A stretch of DNA of 35,458 nt from Oscillospiraceae bacterium (GTDB taxonomy: Bacteria > Bacillota > Clostridia > Oscillospirales > Oscillospiraceae): assembly GCA_017465745.1 (NCBI GenBank), contig JAFTVM010000097.1, positions 1-35,458 of the forward strand, read 5' to 3'. This document shows, one piece after another, positions 6,223-13,858 of this stretch (positions within the stretch are counted from its first letter, which is position 1; every line of letters starts with the position of its first letter). The notes under the pieces were generated by a model, which was given only the letters and a program-made list of their open reading frames with translations, did not search any database and was not told the origin of the DNA. Both the position numbers and the translations under genes were made by a program.

Positions 6223-6600
6223 AATATTACCGCTGCAGCAAGGCAGATTCCAGTTCAGCGGAATATTGGCGCTCCTGATCCTGCTCTTTGGCAAGATTCC
6301 GCGCCGGAATTGGTTTGGAGATCTTCTGTTTGTAACCCGGAGCTGAGCATGGGCGCAGGAAGAGGACTGTAAATGCACCCGATATAAGTTCCGCGTTTAA
6401 GGGCGGCGTCAGTATTGGAATGAGTTGCTGTGAAAACCGCGAAATCGCGGCCCGGTTGAGTCTTCCGGGAATCGAACTGTGTATTATGGGCTTGCGGGTA
6501 AAACGAACAATTTGGCATCAAGCAGGAGACAGTGACGGATACCTATTCAAAAATTTTTCTCTGGCGTAAAATATAGCCAAACAGGAAATCGTCATAATAG
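6223..6600. other. Gene-poor stretch with decayed sequence before the ECF operon
   Basis: No intact gene is supported here. One plus-strand frame (about 6251-6346) reads SGILALLILLFGKIPRRNW, which looks like a scrap of a membrane protein. A small perfect hairpin (CCGCGA-AA-TCGCGG) lies at 6437-6450. The minus-strand frames across the region show no recognisable domain. An A/T-rich stretch at 6547-6590 probably holds the operon promoter, but no clear hexamers can be assigned. Confidence 0.35.
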
Positions 6601-6617
6601 GTGAAGGGAGGTTTTGT

Positions 6618-7154
6618 ATGGCTGACATCATAGAACTGCTGGAACGGCGGGACGAGCAGGGTCTGGCTTTGCTGAAAGAGAAATACTCAGATTACTGCTA
6701 TTCCATCATTTATCGCTTGCTCCGTGACCATGAGCACACGGAAGAAGCCCTCAGCGATGTGTGGCTTCGGATCTGGAACAGCATCCCACCTGCGAGGCCC
6801 CTGCGCCTGCGGGCATATCTGGCAAAGACCGCACGAAATATTGCGCTGGACTACATCAAACGAAACTGCGCCGAAAAGCGCAACGGAATGACGGTGCTTC
6901 TGGACGAGCTTAACGAGTGCATCCCCGATCCTGAGTGGGAGCGAAGCGATTCGCTGAAAGAATTGCTTCGGGAATTTGTGGGTTCGCTGGAGCCGGAGGA
7001 ACAGCGGATATTCCTGCGCCGCTACTGGTACGGTGCCACCATTGAGGAACTGGCAAAAGCCATGCACTGCTCGGAAAGCCGTATCACCGGAATCCTGTTC
7101 CGTACAAGGAAGAAGCTGCGAAAATATCTGGAAAAGGAGGGCTACAAGGTATGA
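6618..7154 (+). CDS. ECF-type RNA polymerase sigma factor
   Basis: The 178-residue protein has the two-domain ECF layout. Sigma-2 (about residues 10-85) includes YCYSIIYRLLRDHEHTEEAL and the DVWLRIW helix. Sigma-4 (about 115-172) includes EEQRIFLRRYWYGATIEELA and a helix-turn-helix at CSESRITGILFRTRKKLRKY. It would direct RNA polymerase to a small regulon, often its own operon. It starts at an ATG preceded by GAAGGGAGG. Its stop overlaps the ATG of the next gene (ATGA), a membrane protein that is probably its anti-sigma factor. The downstream lipoproteins and ABC transporter are probable targets. Confidence 0.92.
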   Translation: MADIIELLERRDEQGLALLKEKYSDYCYSIIYRLLRDHEHTEEALSDVWLRIWNSIPPARPLRLRAYLAKTARNIALDYIKRNCAEKRNGMTVLLDELNECIPDPEWERSDSLKELLREFVGSLEPEEQRIFLRRYWYGATIEELAKAMHCSESRITGILFRTRKKLRKYLEKEGYKV

Positions 7155-7792
7155 AATCATTTGACATTTTAGATGCGTTGACCGACATGGATGACGATAT
7201 TTTGCTTCGTGCTGCGGAAGATCCTCCCAAACGGTACTATGTATGGCTCCGTGGCTTTCAGAAGGCGGCCGCCGCTTGTCTGATATGCGTGTTGGTCTTT
7301 ACCGCACTGGTCGCCACCGATGCCATTGCCATGGAGACCGGGCTGCGCTGGACGGTTCGGTATCGGGAAGATAAAGTGACCTGGCTGTTCAAGGACGGAG
7401 TGGAACAGGAAGGGGATCTTCCCAATTACGAACCGACCTGGCTTCCGGAAGGCTATGTGTGGGACAGGGAGTACAGTGGACCGACACGGGATAAAAGCAT
7501 CAGTTATCGAAATCTCTATGACGATGGGGGTTGGATTTGGTTCGATTACATGCAGATAACCGACAAGCAAACCTATTATCTCGGCAGCCTGGATAAAGGA
7601 ACCTACGAAAAGGAAACGGTGGAAATCAACGGACTGCCGGGAGAACTCTACACCTATGTGGATGATCCGGACAGCGGCTATTTGATATGGATCGATAAGC
7701 ACAACTGCATGGTATTTCTGCTCGGGTTCGACTCCGGAACGGAAGACGCCATTCGGATCGCAGAAAGCGTTACATTGATGGAGGAGGAATAA
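7151..7792 (+). CDS. Probable anti-sigma factor: single-pass membrane protein with extracellular domain
   Basis: The 213-residue protein has a short cytoplasmic N-terminus (about residues 1-36), one transmembrane helix (about 38-60, KAAAACLICVLVFTALVATD), and an extracellular C-terminal domain. The latter has WLPEGYVWDRE and an ending like DUF4367-type domains (IRIAESVTLMEEE). It overlaps the sigma gene by 4 bases. Location and topology are those of an anti-sigma factor that holds the sigma factor until an envelope signal arrives. The N-terminal segment is short and lacks the zinc-binding HxxxCxxC motif of ZAS anti-sigma factors, so the function is inferred from context. Confidence 0.65.
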   Translation: MKSFDILDALTDMDDDILLRAAEDPPKRYYVWLRGFQKAAAACLICVLVFTALVATDAIAMETGLRWTVRYREDKVTWLFKDGVEQEGDLPNYEPTWLPEGYVWDREYSGPTRDKSISYRNLYDDGGWIWFDYMQITDKQTYYLGSLDKGTYEKETVEINGLPGELYTYVDDPDSGYLIWIDKHNCMVFLLGFDSGTEDAIRIAESVTLMEEE

Positions 7793-7794
7793 AC

Positions 7795-9042
7795 ATGATG
7801 AAGAAAATGATTGTGCTGCTTTTGATGGCAATACTGCTCCTGGCTGGCTGTGCCACAGAGGAGATGACCGACGCCACCGAAGGGCAGATCCAGTATGAGT
7901 GGATGGCAGGCGAAAGCCCTGTCAGTCCCAGAAGAACCGGTCTGTTGCGGGCTGGCCTGAACGCGACCCAGTTTGAAGTGACCGATCATGGCTTCTACTA
8001 TCTCTACTCTGACCGCAATGGCGGCGGTACTTACATCCTCTATAACGATGACGGCTCTGACACCTTCATCAAGCTCTGCGGCCGGGCGGACTGCACCCAC
8101 GACAACCCGGACTGCAACGCCTACATCGGCGGTTCAAAATCGGACATCTGTTATTGGGACGGCTATCTGTATGTCTTTACAGAAGACCCCGTCCAGGAGT
8201 CCACGAAGCTGATCCGCATGAACCCCGACGGCAGCAACCGGGTGGATGTCCTGGATACCCAGGCCTTCGCCGAGGAAATGGACGCCGATTTTGCCCAGAT
8301 CGAGCTGATGACGGATGGGTATATTGTGTTCGCGCTTTATGCCTGGGAGGAAGTTGAGGAAGGCCACCTGGATGGAGTATGGCTTCAAAACTATTACTAT
8401 GCCCTGGACGGCTCCATGGAGGCCCCGGAGGCCCATGACGCCGTGGGCGGCCCGTTGTACAGCTGCGGCGATGTGATCCTGGCTTGGGGATATATTGAGG
8501 ACAGTGGGGAAAACGGCAGTTTTTTTGACTGGGACCCGGAGACTGACACATCCACGTTCCTCTGCCATCATCCCGGTCAGCCCGGCTGGTATGGTGAAAC
8601 GGAAGCCTATTACTATAAGAACGGCGCTCTGCGCCGCCTGACCTATGCCACCGGGAAGGAGGAGGCCGTCATTGAAGCCGGGCTGACAGGCGAATACTAC
8701 GCGACGATCCTGCCGGACTGTATTCTGATGGTTTACGACGAGTACGGCGATACATCTGATAAGAACCTCTACTTCTATAACTGGGAATTTGAACTGGTAG
8801 ACACAGTGGCCATCGATTATCCCTTCCATGATGACCGCATCCAGTGGGCGATCGCAGGTGAAACGGCGGAGCGCATCATTTTGACGGACCATTTCCAGGG
8901 ACTGCCCCGGTATTACATCGAAAAATCCGAGCTGGGTACGGGAAACGCAAAGATCCATACTTTCAAGCTGCTGGACCTGGAAGATGAACAGGAATACTGG
9001 CAGGAAATCCTGGAAGACAAGGAATGGCTGGAGAACGGATAA
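7795..9042 (+). CDS. Lipoprotein with a C-x4-C-x-H-x4-C motif (paralogue 1)
   Basis: The 415-residue protein has a lipoprotein signal peptide (KKMIVLLLMAILLLAGC) with lipobox Cys19, so it is anchored outside the membrane. A conserved motif at C95, C100, H102 and C107 (LCGRADCTHDNPDCNAYI) is followed by repeated short beta-rich units with YYLYSD, YWDGYLYVF and YYKNGALRRL, suggesting a beta-propeller. The Cys/His cluster could bind a metal or form disulfides. GGAGGAATAAACATG is the start context. It is a tandem paralogue of the next gene; even the signal-peptide region and upstream 20 bases are nearly identical. No specific function is recognised. Confidence 0.82.
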   Translation: MMKKMIVLLLMAILLLAGCATEEMTDATEGQIQYEWMAGESPVSPRRTGLLRAGLNATQFEVTDHGFYYLYSDRNGGGTYILYNDDGSDTFIKLCGRADCTHDNPDCNAYIGGSKSDICYWDGYLYVFTEDPVQESTKLIRMNPDGSNRVDVLDTQAFAEEMDADFAQIELMTDGYIVFALYAWEEVEEGHLDGVWLQNYYYALDGSMEAPEAHDAVGGPLYSCGDVILAWGYIEDSGENGSFFDWDPETDTSTFLCHHPGQPGWYGETEAYYYKNGALRRLTYATGKEEAVIEAGLTGEYYATILPDCILMVYDEYGDTSDKNLYFYNWEFELVDTVAIDYPFHDDRIQWAIAGETAERIILTDHFQGLPRYYIEKSELGTGNAKIHTFKLLDLEDEQEYWQEILEDKEWLENG

Positions 9043-9054
9043 GGAGGAATAAAC

Positions 9055-10356
9055 ATGATGAAGAAAATGATTGCACTGGTTTTGATTGCCATGCTGCTTT
9101 TTGCGGGATGTCAAACCAATGGAGAGCAGTCCGTTGCTGCCGACGCAACGGAACCCACCGCCACCTATGACTGGATGGCAGGAGAAAGCATTGTAACATC
9201 CCAGCGGATGGGTCTGAAACGGATGGGTACCAACAATACGGATTATGCAATCGCGCCCAATGGCGTATATTTCATGTATTCCACCATGGGCTATACCGAC
9301 ATCGGCGAACAGATATCCTATGTGCTGTATTCGGATTACGGCTCAGATACGTTTATCAAGCTCTGCGGTCGAGCGGACTGCGATCATAATAACACGGACT
9401 GCAATGCCTATATCGCCGATGGAAACAACATTTATTACTACGATGGGTACATCTATGCCGTATCCGGCAGCTCCGGTTCCAGAAATGATACCTCTGAAAG
9501 AGCCGGTCTGATCCGGATGAATATGGACGGAAGCAACCGGGTGACGGTTCTGGACCTTGACCAGTTTGCACAGGATCTGGGGTGTGATTTTGCCACATGC
9601 AACATGATCGACAGCGGCGAGTGTCTGTTCAGTATCCATGAATGGGTGGAGGTTCCAGCCGGGCCCAACGAGCAGGCCTTTACCAGCGAATGGGTCGCGT
9701 CCTACCGCTATGCGCTGGACGGCTCCATGGAAGAGCCCCAGCTCATCGAATCGGAAGGCGGTCAGCTGTACCACTGCGGAGATGTGTTCCTGACGCTGAT
9801 GAACGGCGCCCAGGAGGGCGGCTATGACGGCTACGATTTTAGCTACTGGGATTGGGATATGGAGACGGACACCATCACCTATCTGACCGACCATCCTGGC
9901 ATCGCCGGATTCTACGGAAAGGAATATGGCTATTACTTCCGGGACGGCGCAGTCATTCGCCTGAACTATGAGACCAGGGAGGAAGAACGGATCATCGAAA
10001 CCGGGCTGGAGGGAGATTACTTCGCCAAGTATTTCCCGGATTGCATTGTGATAGCCTCGGAAGAAATGGGCACGGATGCGGATAATCAAGTCTACATCTA
10101 CAACTGGGCTTATGAACTGGTGGATACAGTAAAACTCCCGTTGTTCAGCGGAATCCCTTACGACCAGTCCCTGATTGCTGAGACTGCGGAGCGGTTGATT
10201 TTCTCGGACGACCTGTTTAGCCGAGTTCCCAAGTATTACATTGAAAAATCGGAACTGGGTACCGGAAACGCAAAAGTCCACTCGTTCAAGTTGCCGGATT
10301 TAAGCACCGCCGATCTGGAATACTGGGAAGATCAGGAATGGCTGAACAACGGCTAA
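9055..10356 (+). CDS. Lipoprotein with a C-x4-C-x-H-x4-C motif (paralogue 2)
   Basis: The 433-residue protein has a lipobox (MLLFAGC, Cys19) and the same motif as its neighbour, at C104, C109, H111 and C116 (LCGRADCDHNNTDCNAYI). The two proteins stay collinear to the end, sharing for example RMNxDGSNRV, YALDGSME, ETAERxI and YYIEKSELGTGNAK. Divergence in the loops shows that the duplication is old, while the start region stayed near-identical. The predicted fold is beta-propeller-like and extracellular. Its place between an anti-sigma-like gene and an ABC exporter suggests a role in signal sensing or as a partner of the transporter; this is inference. Confidence 0.82.
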   Translation: MMKKMIALVLIAMLLFAGCQTNGEQSVAADATEPTATYDWMAGESIVTSQRMGLKRMGTNNTDYAIAPNGVYFMYSTMGYTDIGEQISYVLYSDYGSDTFIKLCGRADCDHNNTDCNAYIADGNNIYYYDGYIYAVSGSSGSRNDTSERAGLIRMNMDGSNRVTVLDLDQFAQDLGCDFATCNMIDSGECLFSIHEWVEVPAGPNEQAFTSEWVASYRYALDGSMEEPQLIESEGGQLYHCGDVFLTLMNGAQEGGYDGYDFSYWDWDMETDTITYLTDHPGIAGFYGKEYGYYFRDGAVIRLNYETREEERIIETGLEGDYFAKYFPDCIVIASEEMGTDADNQVYIYNWAYELVDTVKLPLFSGIPYDQSLIAETAERLIFSDDLFSRVPKYYIEKSELGTGNAKVHSFKLPDLSTADLEYWEDQEWLNNG

Positions 10357-10366
10357 GGGGGCTGCT

Positions 10367-11083
10367 ATGGAACTCCGAATGGAACATCTGACAAAGAAAT
10401 ACGGCGAGAAGATTGCCCTCCGGGATTTCTCGTACACTTTCACGCCCGGCATCTATGGTATTCTCGGTGCCAACGGTGCGGGCAAAAGTACCCTGATGAA
10501 TCTGATTACCGACAATGTAAAGCGCAATGAGGGTCAGATCCTCTGGAACGGAACGGACATTTTGAAGCTGGGCAAGGGCTTCCGGGCGCTACTGGGCTAT
10601 ATGCCCCAGCAGCAGGGAATGTACAATGACTTCTCTGCCCGTGCCTTCCTGCGCTACATGGCAGAAGTCAAGGAAATCCCGAAGAAGCAGGCACGGGAGC
10701 AGATCGAGGAACTGCTGGATGTGGTGAATCTGAAAGCCGATGCCCACAAGAAGGTCGGCGGTTTCTCCGGCGGTATGCGCCAGCGGGTGCTGCTTGCCCA
10801 GGCGTTGCTGGGCGATCCGCAAATCCTCATTTTGGACGAGCCTACCGCGGGCCTTGACCCCAAGGAGCGGCTGCGGCTGCGGCAGTACATATCCGATCTG
10901 GCCCAGAACCGCATCGTATTCCTGACCACCCACATCGTTTCCGATATTGAATCCATCGCCCGTGATGTGCTGCTGATGAAAAACGGTCAGCTTGTGAAAC
11001 ACGGAACCCCGGAATCGCTGATTGCAGAGTGCAACGGAAAAGACCTGGAGGATGTGTATATGACATATCTGGGAGGGAGCTAA
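10367..11083 (+). CDS. ABC transporter ATP-binding protein
   Basis: The 238-residue ATPase has Walker A GANGAGKST, a Q-loop at YMPQQQGMYNDFSA, the signature GGFSGGMRQRV, Walker B ILILDEPTAGLDP and the switch His in LTTHIV. It resembles the ATPases of ABC-2 type exporters linked to antimicrobial peptide or lipid transport (BcrA/YtrB-like). AAGGGGG lies 5 bases before the ATG. The permease starts directly after its stop with no gap. It supplies energy to the 678-residue permease that follows. Confidence 0.95.
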   Translation: MELRMEHLTKKYGEKIALRDFSYTFTPGIYGILGANGAGKSTLMNLITDNVKRNEGQILWNGTDILKLGKGFRALLGYMPQQQGMYNDFSARAFLRYMAEVKEIPKKQAREQIEELLDVVNLKADAHKKVGGFSGGMRQRVLLAQALLGDPQILILDEPTAGLDPKERLRLRQYISDLAQNRIVFLTTHIVSDIESIARDVLLMKNGQLVKHGTPESLIAECNGKDLEDVYMTYLGGS

Positions 11084-13120
11084 GTGGAGTTACGCAGAGT
11101 TCTTTTGAGCAAAACCTTCCTCGCTGTCCTGGCTGCACTGGTGGCCCTGAACTGTTTTTTCTTCATCTATCAGCAGTCAGATGGACAGGGGGATTTTCGG
11201 GAATATGGGAATGCGTACCATCAGCAGCTTTCTGAATTTGCTGATCTAAGCTGGGAGGAAGGGCTTGGCCGATGCGCGGCGGTGGAAGAAGAAATTCTGG
11301 CCCAATGGGGAAGCGGCAACAACATTCAGAGGTATGAAATCATCCAGCAGATTACTGCCCAATATGAATATCTGTTTGGTTACGAGGAATATTTGGACAA
11401 AATCGAAGCAGATGTAGCGAAGCTGCAAGCGGTGAGCCTGTTTGCTGATCCCGACAGCGTTGCGTATCAAAACACCGTCAAAACTGCCGCCGACTTTGCC
11501 GCCATGCGGGGCGTGGAAGTCACGGCGGGCCATGACTTGGCGGTGACAGCGTTCTTCGAGGACAAGTGGGCGGATTACAGCATTTTGATTCTGATTTGTG
11601 TGGTCTGCGGCCTGTTCGTAGCGGAACGGAAAGATGGCCTGTGGCCCATGATCTACGCAGCCCCCGCCGGGCGGAGAAAGATGGCCTGCAAGCGGATTGG
11701 ACTGCTCTTTGCGGCCGCATGGATTGGAACGGTACTGATCGTCGGCTCCAAAATCCTGCTCTGTGGCTGGGTGTTCCACGGACTGGGCGAGTGGGATCGC
11801 ATCTTGCAGTCCATTCCCATGTTCCAGAATGTACCCACCCCCATGACCATTGGGCAGTTCTGGCTGCTGTATATCGCAGTCAAGGCCGTGGGTGCTTTCT
11901 GGATCGGTTTGGTTCTGTGGGCCGTGTTGTCAGCCATCTCCAATCTTGGATTGGCATTGACCGCCGCAGGACTGCTGATGGGCGTGGAATTTGCCTGTAC
12001 TGTCATCCCGTCCAGCTCCATGTTTGCGGTTCTGCGGTATGTGAATGTGTTCAGCTATGTGGATTTCAGTACAGTCTTTGCCCGGTATCTGAACATCTCT
12101 GTATTCGGCGGACTGATTTCCGGCAGCGATTTGGTGCTGGCGATCCTGCCGTTCCTCTGCCTGATATTTGCGATTTTGAATGTGTTAATCGCAGAGAAAA
12201 AGCATCCGGTTGCTGCAACCAACCGCCTGCTTCATTGGGCGGACGGAATTCAGAAGAAGCTCGACCCAAAACTTGCTGGCAGCGGTGAGTTCTGCAAGCT
12301 GCTAATCAAGCGTAAGGGAATTCTGCTGCTTGTTCTGCTGGCTGTTATGGTGTACCGAATGGATAAACCGCCGAGAGAATATGTTCCCTATGATCCGTAC
12401 ATTCAGCACTATCAGGATGTATTCGCCCGGCCAATTACGGAGGATACGATTGCGGAGCTGGAGGAAGCTCTGTCCAACGCACAGGACACGGGAAATCAGA
12501 TTGGATTGTCCACTGTGCTGGAAGCAGCAAGAAACGCCCCGGAGGGTGCATGGATCGTGCCGACAGCACCCTATGATGCAATTTGGAGCAATAATCTCAA
12601 TAACTACCATCGAACCACGGCCATGAGTGCGCTGTTGTTCCTGGTGCTGGTTTTGGCTCCCATTGCATCCCAGGAGCGTCAGAATGACATGACCATTCTC
12701 CTGCGAAGCACGCCCGGCGGAAGAAGGAAACTCCTGCTGCGCAAGCAGATGGTTTTGCTTGTAGTGACCGCCGCTGTCTGGGCTGCTGTATATGGTTCGG
12801 AGCTATTCAAAGCCATACAAGCCTACGGAGCTTTCCAATGCCTGAACGCTCCGGCGTACAGTCTGGAACTGTTCCGGGATGCAGGATGGGCGCTGTCCCT
12901 CGGCTGGACGGTGGCACTTTACTATGGTGCGAAGCTCCTTGTATTGCTTGCAGTTGGAGAAGGATGCTTCCTCCTGTCCTCCCGATGCACCAAAAACCGG
13001 GATGCCATTCTGCTTTGCTGTGGTGTGCTTCTGATCCCTGCGGCGCTGGCTGCCATTGGGTCGGCAGTTGGCGAGCTGCTATCGTTCCTGATTCCTCTGG
13101 GCGGGGTAGAGTTATTCTGA
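11084..13120 (+). CDS. ABC-2-type permease with an internal duplication
   Basis: The 678-residue membrane protein starts at GTG (11084) directly after the ATPase stop. It has an N-terminal helix (about 12-28), a long extracellular segment (about 30-165), a block of helices (about 166-370), a second extracellular segment (about 425-515) and a second block of helices to the end. The same cytoplasmic element occurs twice: PAGRRKMACKR near residue 194 and TPGGRRKLLLRKQ near 543. The protein therefore looks like two fused permease halves. That suggests a single chain could serve as the full membrane part with two copies of the ATPase. Substrate unknown. Confidence 0.85.
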   Translation: MELRRVLLSKTFLAVLAALVALNCFFFIYQQSDGQGDFREYGNAYHQQLSEFADLSWEEGLGRCAAVEEEILAQWGSGNNIQRYEIIQQITAQYEYLFGYEEYLDKIEADVAKLQAVSLFADPDSVAYQNTVKTAADFAAMRGVEVTAGHDLAVTAFFEDKWADYSILILICVVCGLFVAERKDGLWPMIYAAPAGRRKMACKRIGLLFAAAWIGTVLIVGSKILLCGWVFHGLGEWDRILQSIPMFQNVPTPMTIGQFWLLYIAVKAVGAFWIGLVLWAVLSAISNLGLALTAAGLLMGVEFACTVIPSSSMFAVLRYVNVFSYVDFSTVFARYLNISVFGGLISGSDLVLAILPFLCLIFAILNVLIAEKKHPVAATNRLLHWADGIQKKLDPKLAGSGEFCKLLIKRKGILLLVLLAVMVYRMDKPPREYVPYDPYIQHYQDVFARPITEDTIAELEEALSNAQDTGNQIGLSTVLEAARNAPEGAWIVPTAPYDAIWSNNLNNYHRTTAMSALLFLVLVLAPIASQERQNDMTILLRSTPGGRRKLLLRKQMVLLVVTAAVWAAVYGSELFKAIQAYGAFQCLNAPAYSLELFRDAGWALSLGWTVALYYGAKLLVLLAVGEGCFLLSSRCTKNRDAILLCCGVLLIPAALAAIGSAVGELLSFLIPLGGVELF

Positions 13121-13203
13121 GTTTCAGCAGTAATTTTTAGGTGTGAAAATGTGCACAATCTGGATAATTCGGATTTGCGCAATATACTTATGGCAAGAAA
13201 AAA

Positions 13204-13234
13204 GAGGGCTGGCTCCGCTGAGAAATCAGCCCTC
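13204..13234. terminator. Hairpin after the permease gene
   Basis: An 8-bp stem (GAGGGCTG at 13204-13211 with its complement at 13227-13234) with a 15-base loop. On the minus strand an A-run at 13197-13203 becomes a T-run, so it terminates better in that direction; it may also stop the operon on the plus strand. Confidence 0.5.
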
Positions 13235-13319
13235 AATTCCTTGTTTCGGTGGTTGGAATCCATCATGCAGGTGTTTTGCATCCATGAAAATCCAGCGAGC
13301 ATTTGGGGATAAAAACACA

Positions 13320-13346
13320 AAAACCGCTAGAGACTCTAGCGGTTTT
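13320..13346. terminator. Perfect 13-bp hairpin with A/T ends
   Basis: 13320-13332 is exactly complementary to 13334-13346, with a one-base nominal loop and A4/T4 ends. It has the form of a bidirectional terminator. Confidence 0.65.
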
Positions 13347-13374
13347 CGTCGTGCAGTAATTAAGACCACACGTG

Positions 13375-13562
13375 TTGGTGGGGGAAGGTGGATCCGATTT
13401 GCATTTTCTTTCGCGCGGGGCGAAAGAAAATAAAGGTGTCGATTCCATCGAGCCTGGATCGAGCGACAGTCCACCGGACTGTCGCATTGGAGTGGGTTCG
13501 AATCCACCCACCCTTTTCTTCACCAAACAAAAAACACCATCCAAACGGATGGTGTTTTTTGC
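13375..13562. repeat. Hairpin-rich module bounded by tRNA-Tyr 3'-end repeats
   Basis: TTGGTGGGGGAAGGTGGAT at 13375-13393 repeats at 13563, where it is the 3' end of tRNA-Tyr. The 188 bp between them contain a perfect 12-bp hairpin (13403-13414 against 13420-13431), a hairpin at 13439-13462, a perfect 10-bp hairpin (13463-13472 against 13476-13485), a degenerate T-arm (GGGTTCGAATCC near 13495) and the tRNA terminator (13531-13560). Open frames across it are artefacts of this repeat. It seems to be a decayed or mobile tRNA-derived element. Confidence 0.6.
13531..13560 (-). terminator. Terminator of the tRNA-Thr/tRNA-Tyr unit
   Basis: A perfect 12-bp stem (13531-13542 against 13547-13558) whose A-rich end gives a T-run on the minus strand directly after tRNA-Tyr. 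Confidence 0.8.
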
Positions 13563-13563
13563 T

Positions 13564-13648
13564 TGGTGGGGGAAGGTGGATTCGAACCACCGAAGCGATA
13601 AGCAGCAGATTTACAGTCTGTCCCCTTTGGCCACTCGGGAATTCCCCC
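13564..13648 (-). tRNA. tRNA-Tyr (anticodon GUA), right copy
   Basis: Identical to the gene at 2-86 over its whole length, with encoded CCA and long variable arm. Here it is the second gene after tRNA-Thr in a two-tRNA transcript. Confidence 0.96.
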
Positions 13649-13670
13649 AGATATGAAGCTCTGCGCTGTA

Positions 13671-13746
13671 TGGAGCCGGTAGACGGACTCGAACCCCCGA
13701 CCTACTGATTACAAATCAGTTGCTCTACCGACTGAGCTATACCGGC
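13671..13746 (-). tRNA. tRNA-Thr (anticodon UGU)
   Basis: A 76-nt cloverleaf on the minus strand with acceptor GCCGGTA/TACCGGC, D-arm AGCTCAGTCGGTAGAGC, anticodon loop TTTGTAA (UGU, Thr), T-loop TTCGAGT and encoded CCA. It lies 22 bp upstream of tRNA-Tyr, and both are driven by the promoter at 13767-13794. Confidence 0.96.
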
Positions 13747-13766
13747 GGCTCACACAGAACTTCTTT

Positions 13767-13794
13767 ATTATAGCACGCAAATGCGGATTGTCAA
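13767..13794 (-). promoter_or_regulatory. Sigma-A promoter of tRNA-Thr/tRNA-Tyr
   Basis: On the minus strand, perfect -35 TTGACA (13789-13794) and -10 TATAAT (13767-13772) with a 16-bp spacer, duplicated from or to 122-149. Confidence 0.85.
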
Positions 13795-13814
13795 GAACTT
13801 TTTTCGGTTTTTGA

Positions 13815-13846
13815 AAAAATCCCGGGTGACTCTTCGGCCACCCGGG
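13815..13846 (-). terminator. Terminator of ileS
   Basis: An 8-bp GC stem (CCCGGGTG at 13821-13828 with its complement at 13839-13846), followed on the minus strand by ATTTTTT. It lies 12 bp after the ileS stop. Confidence 0.88.
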
Positions 13847-13858
13847 AAAGGGATTCAA

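Noticed and set aside
6109-6521. Two minus-strand frames of 88-89 residues before the ECF operon
   Set aside because: They have no recognisable domain, no good ribosome binding site and overlap each other; the region looks decayed.
11084-13120. A BceB/FtsX-like permease assignment
   Set aside because: The helix pattern and GRRK elements do not fit the ten-helix BceB layout; ABC-2-type with duplication fits better.
13399-13490. Reading the hairpin cluster as simple tandem terminators
   Set aside because: Two of the hairpins have no T-run on either strand that fits a terminator, so a structured or repeat element is a better description.
13372-13708. Open frames of about 95-106 residues across the repeat and tRNA region
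   Set aside because: They are translations of the hairpin module and of tRNA-Tyr/tRNA-Thr, with no ribosome binding site or domain.
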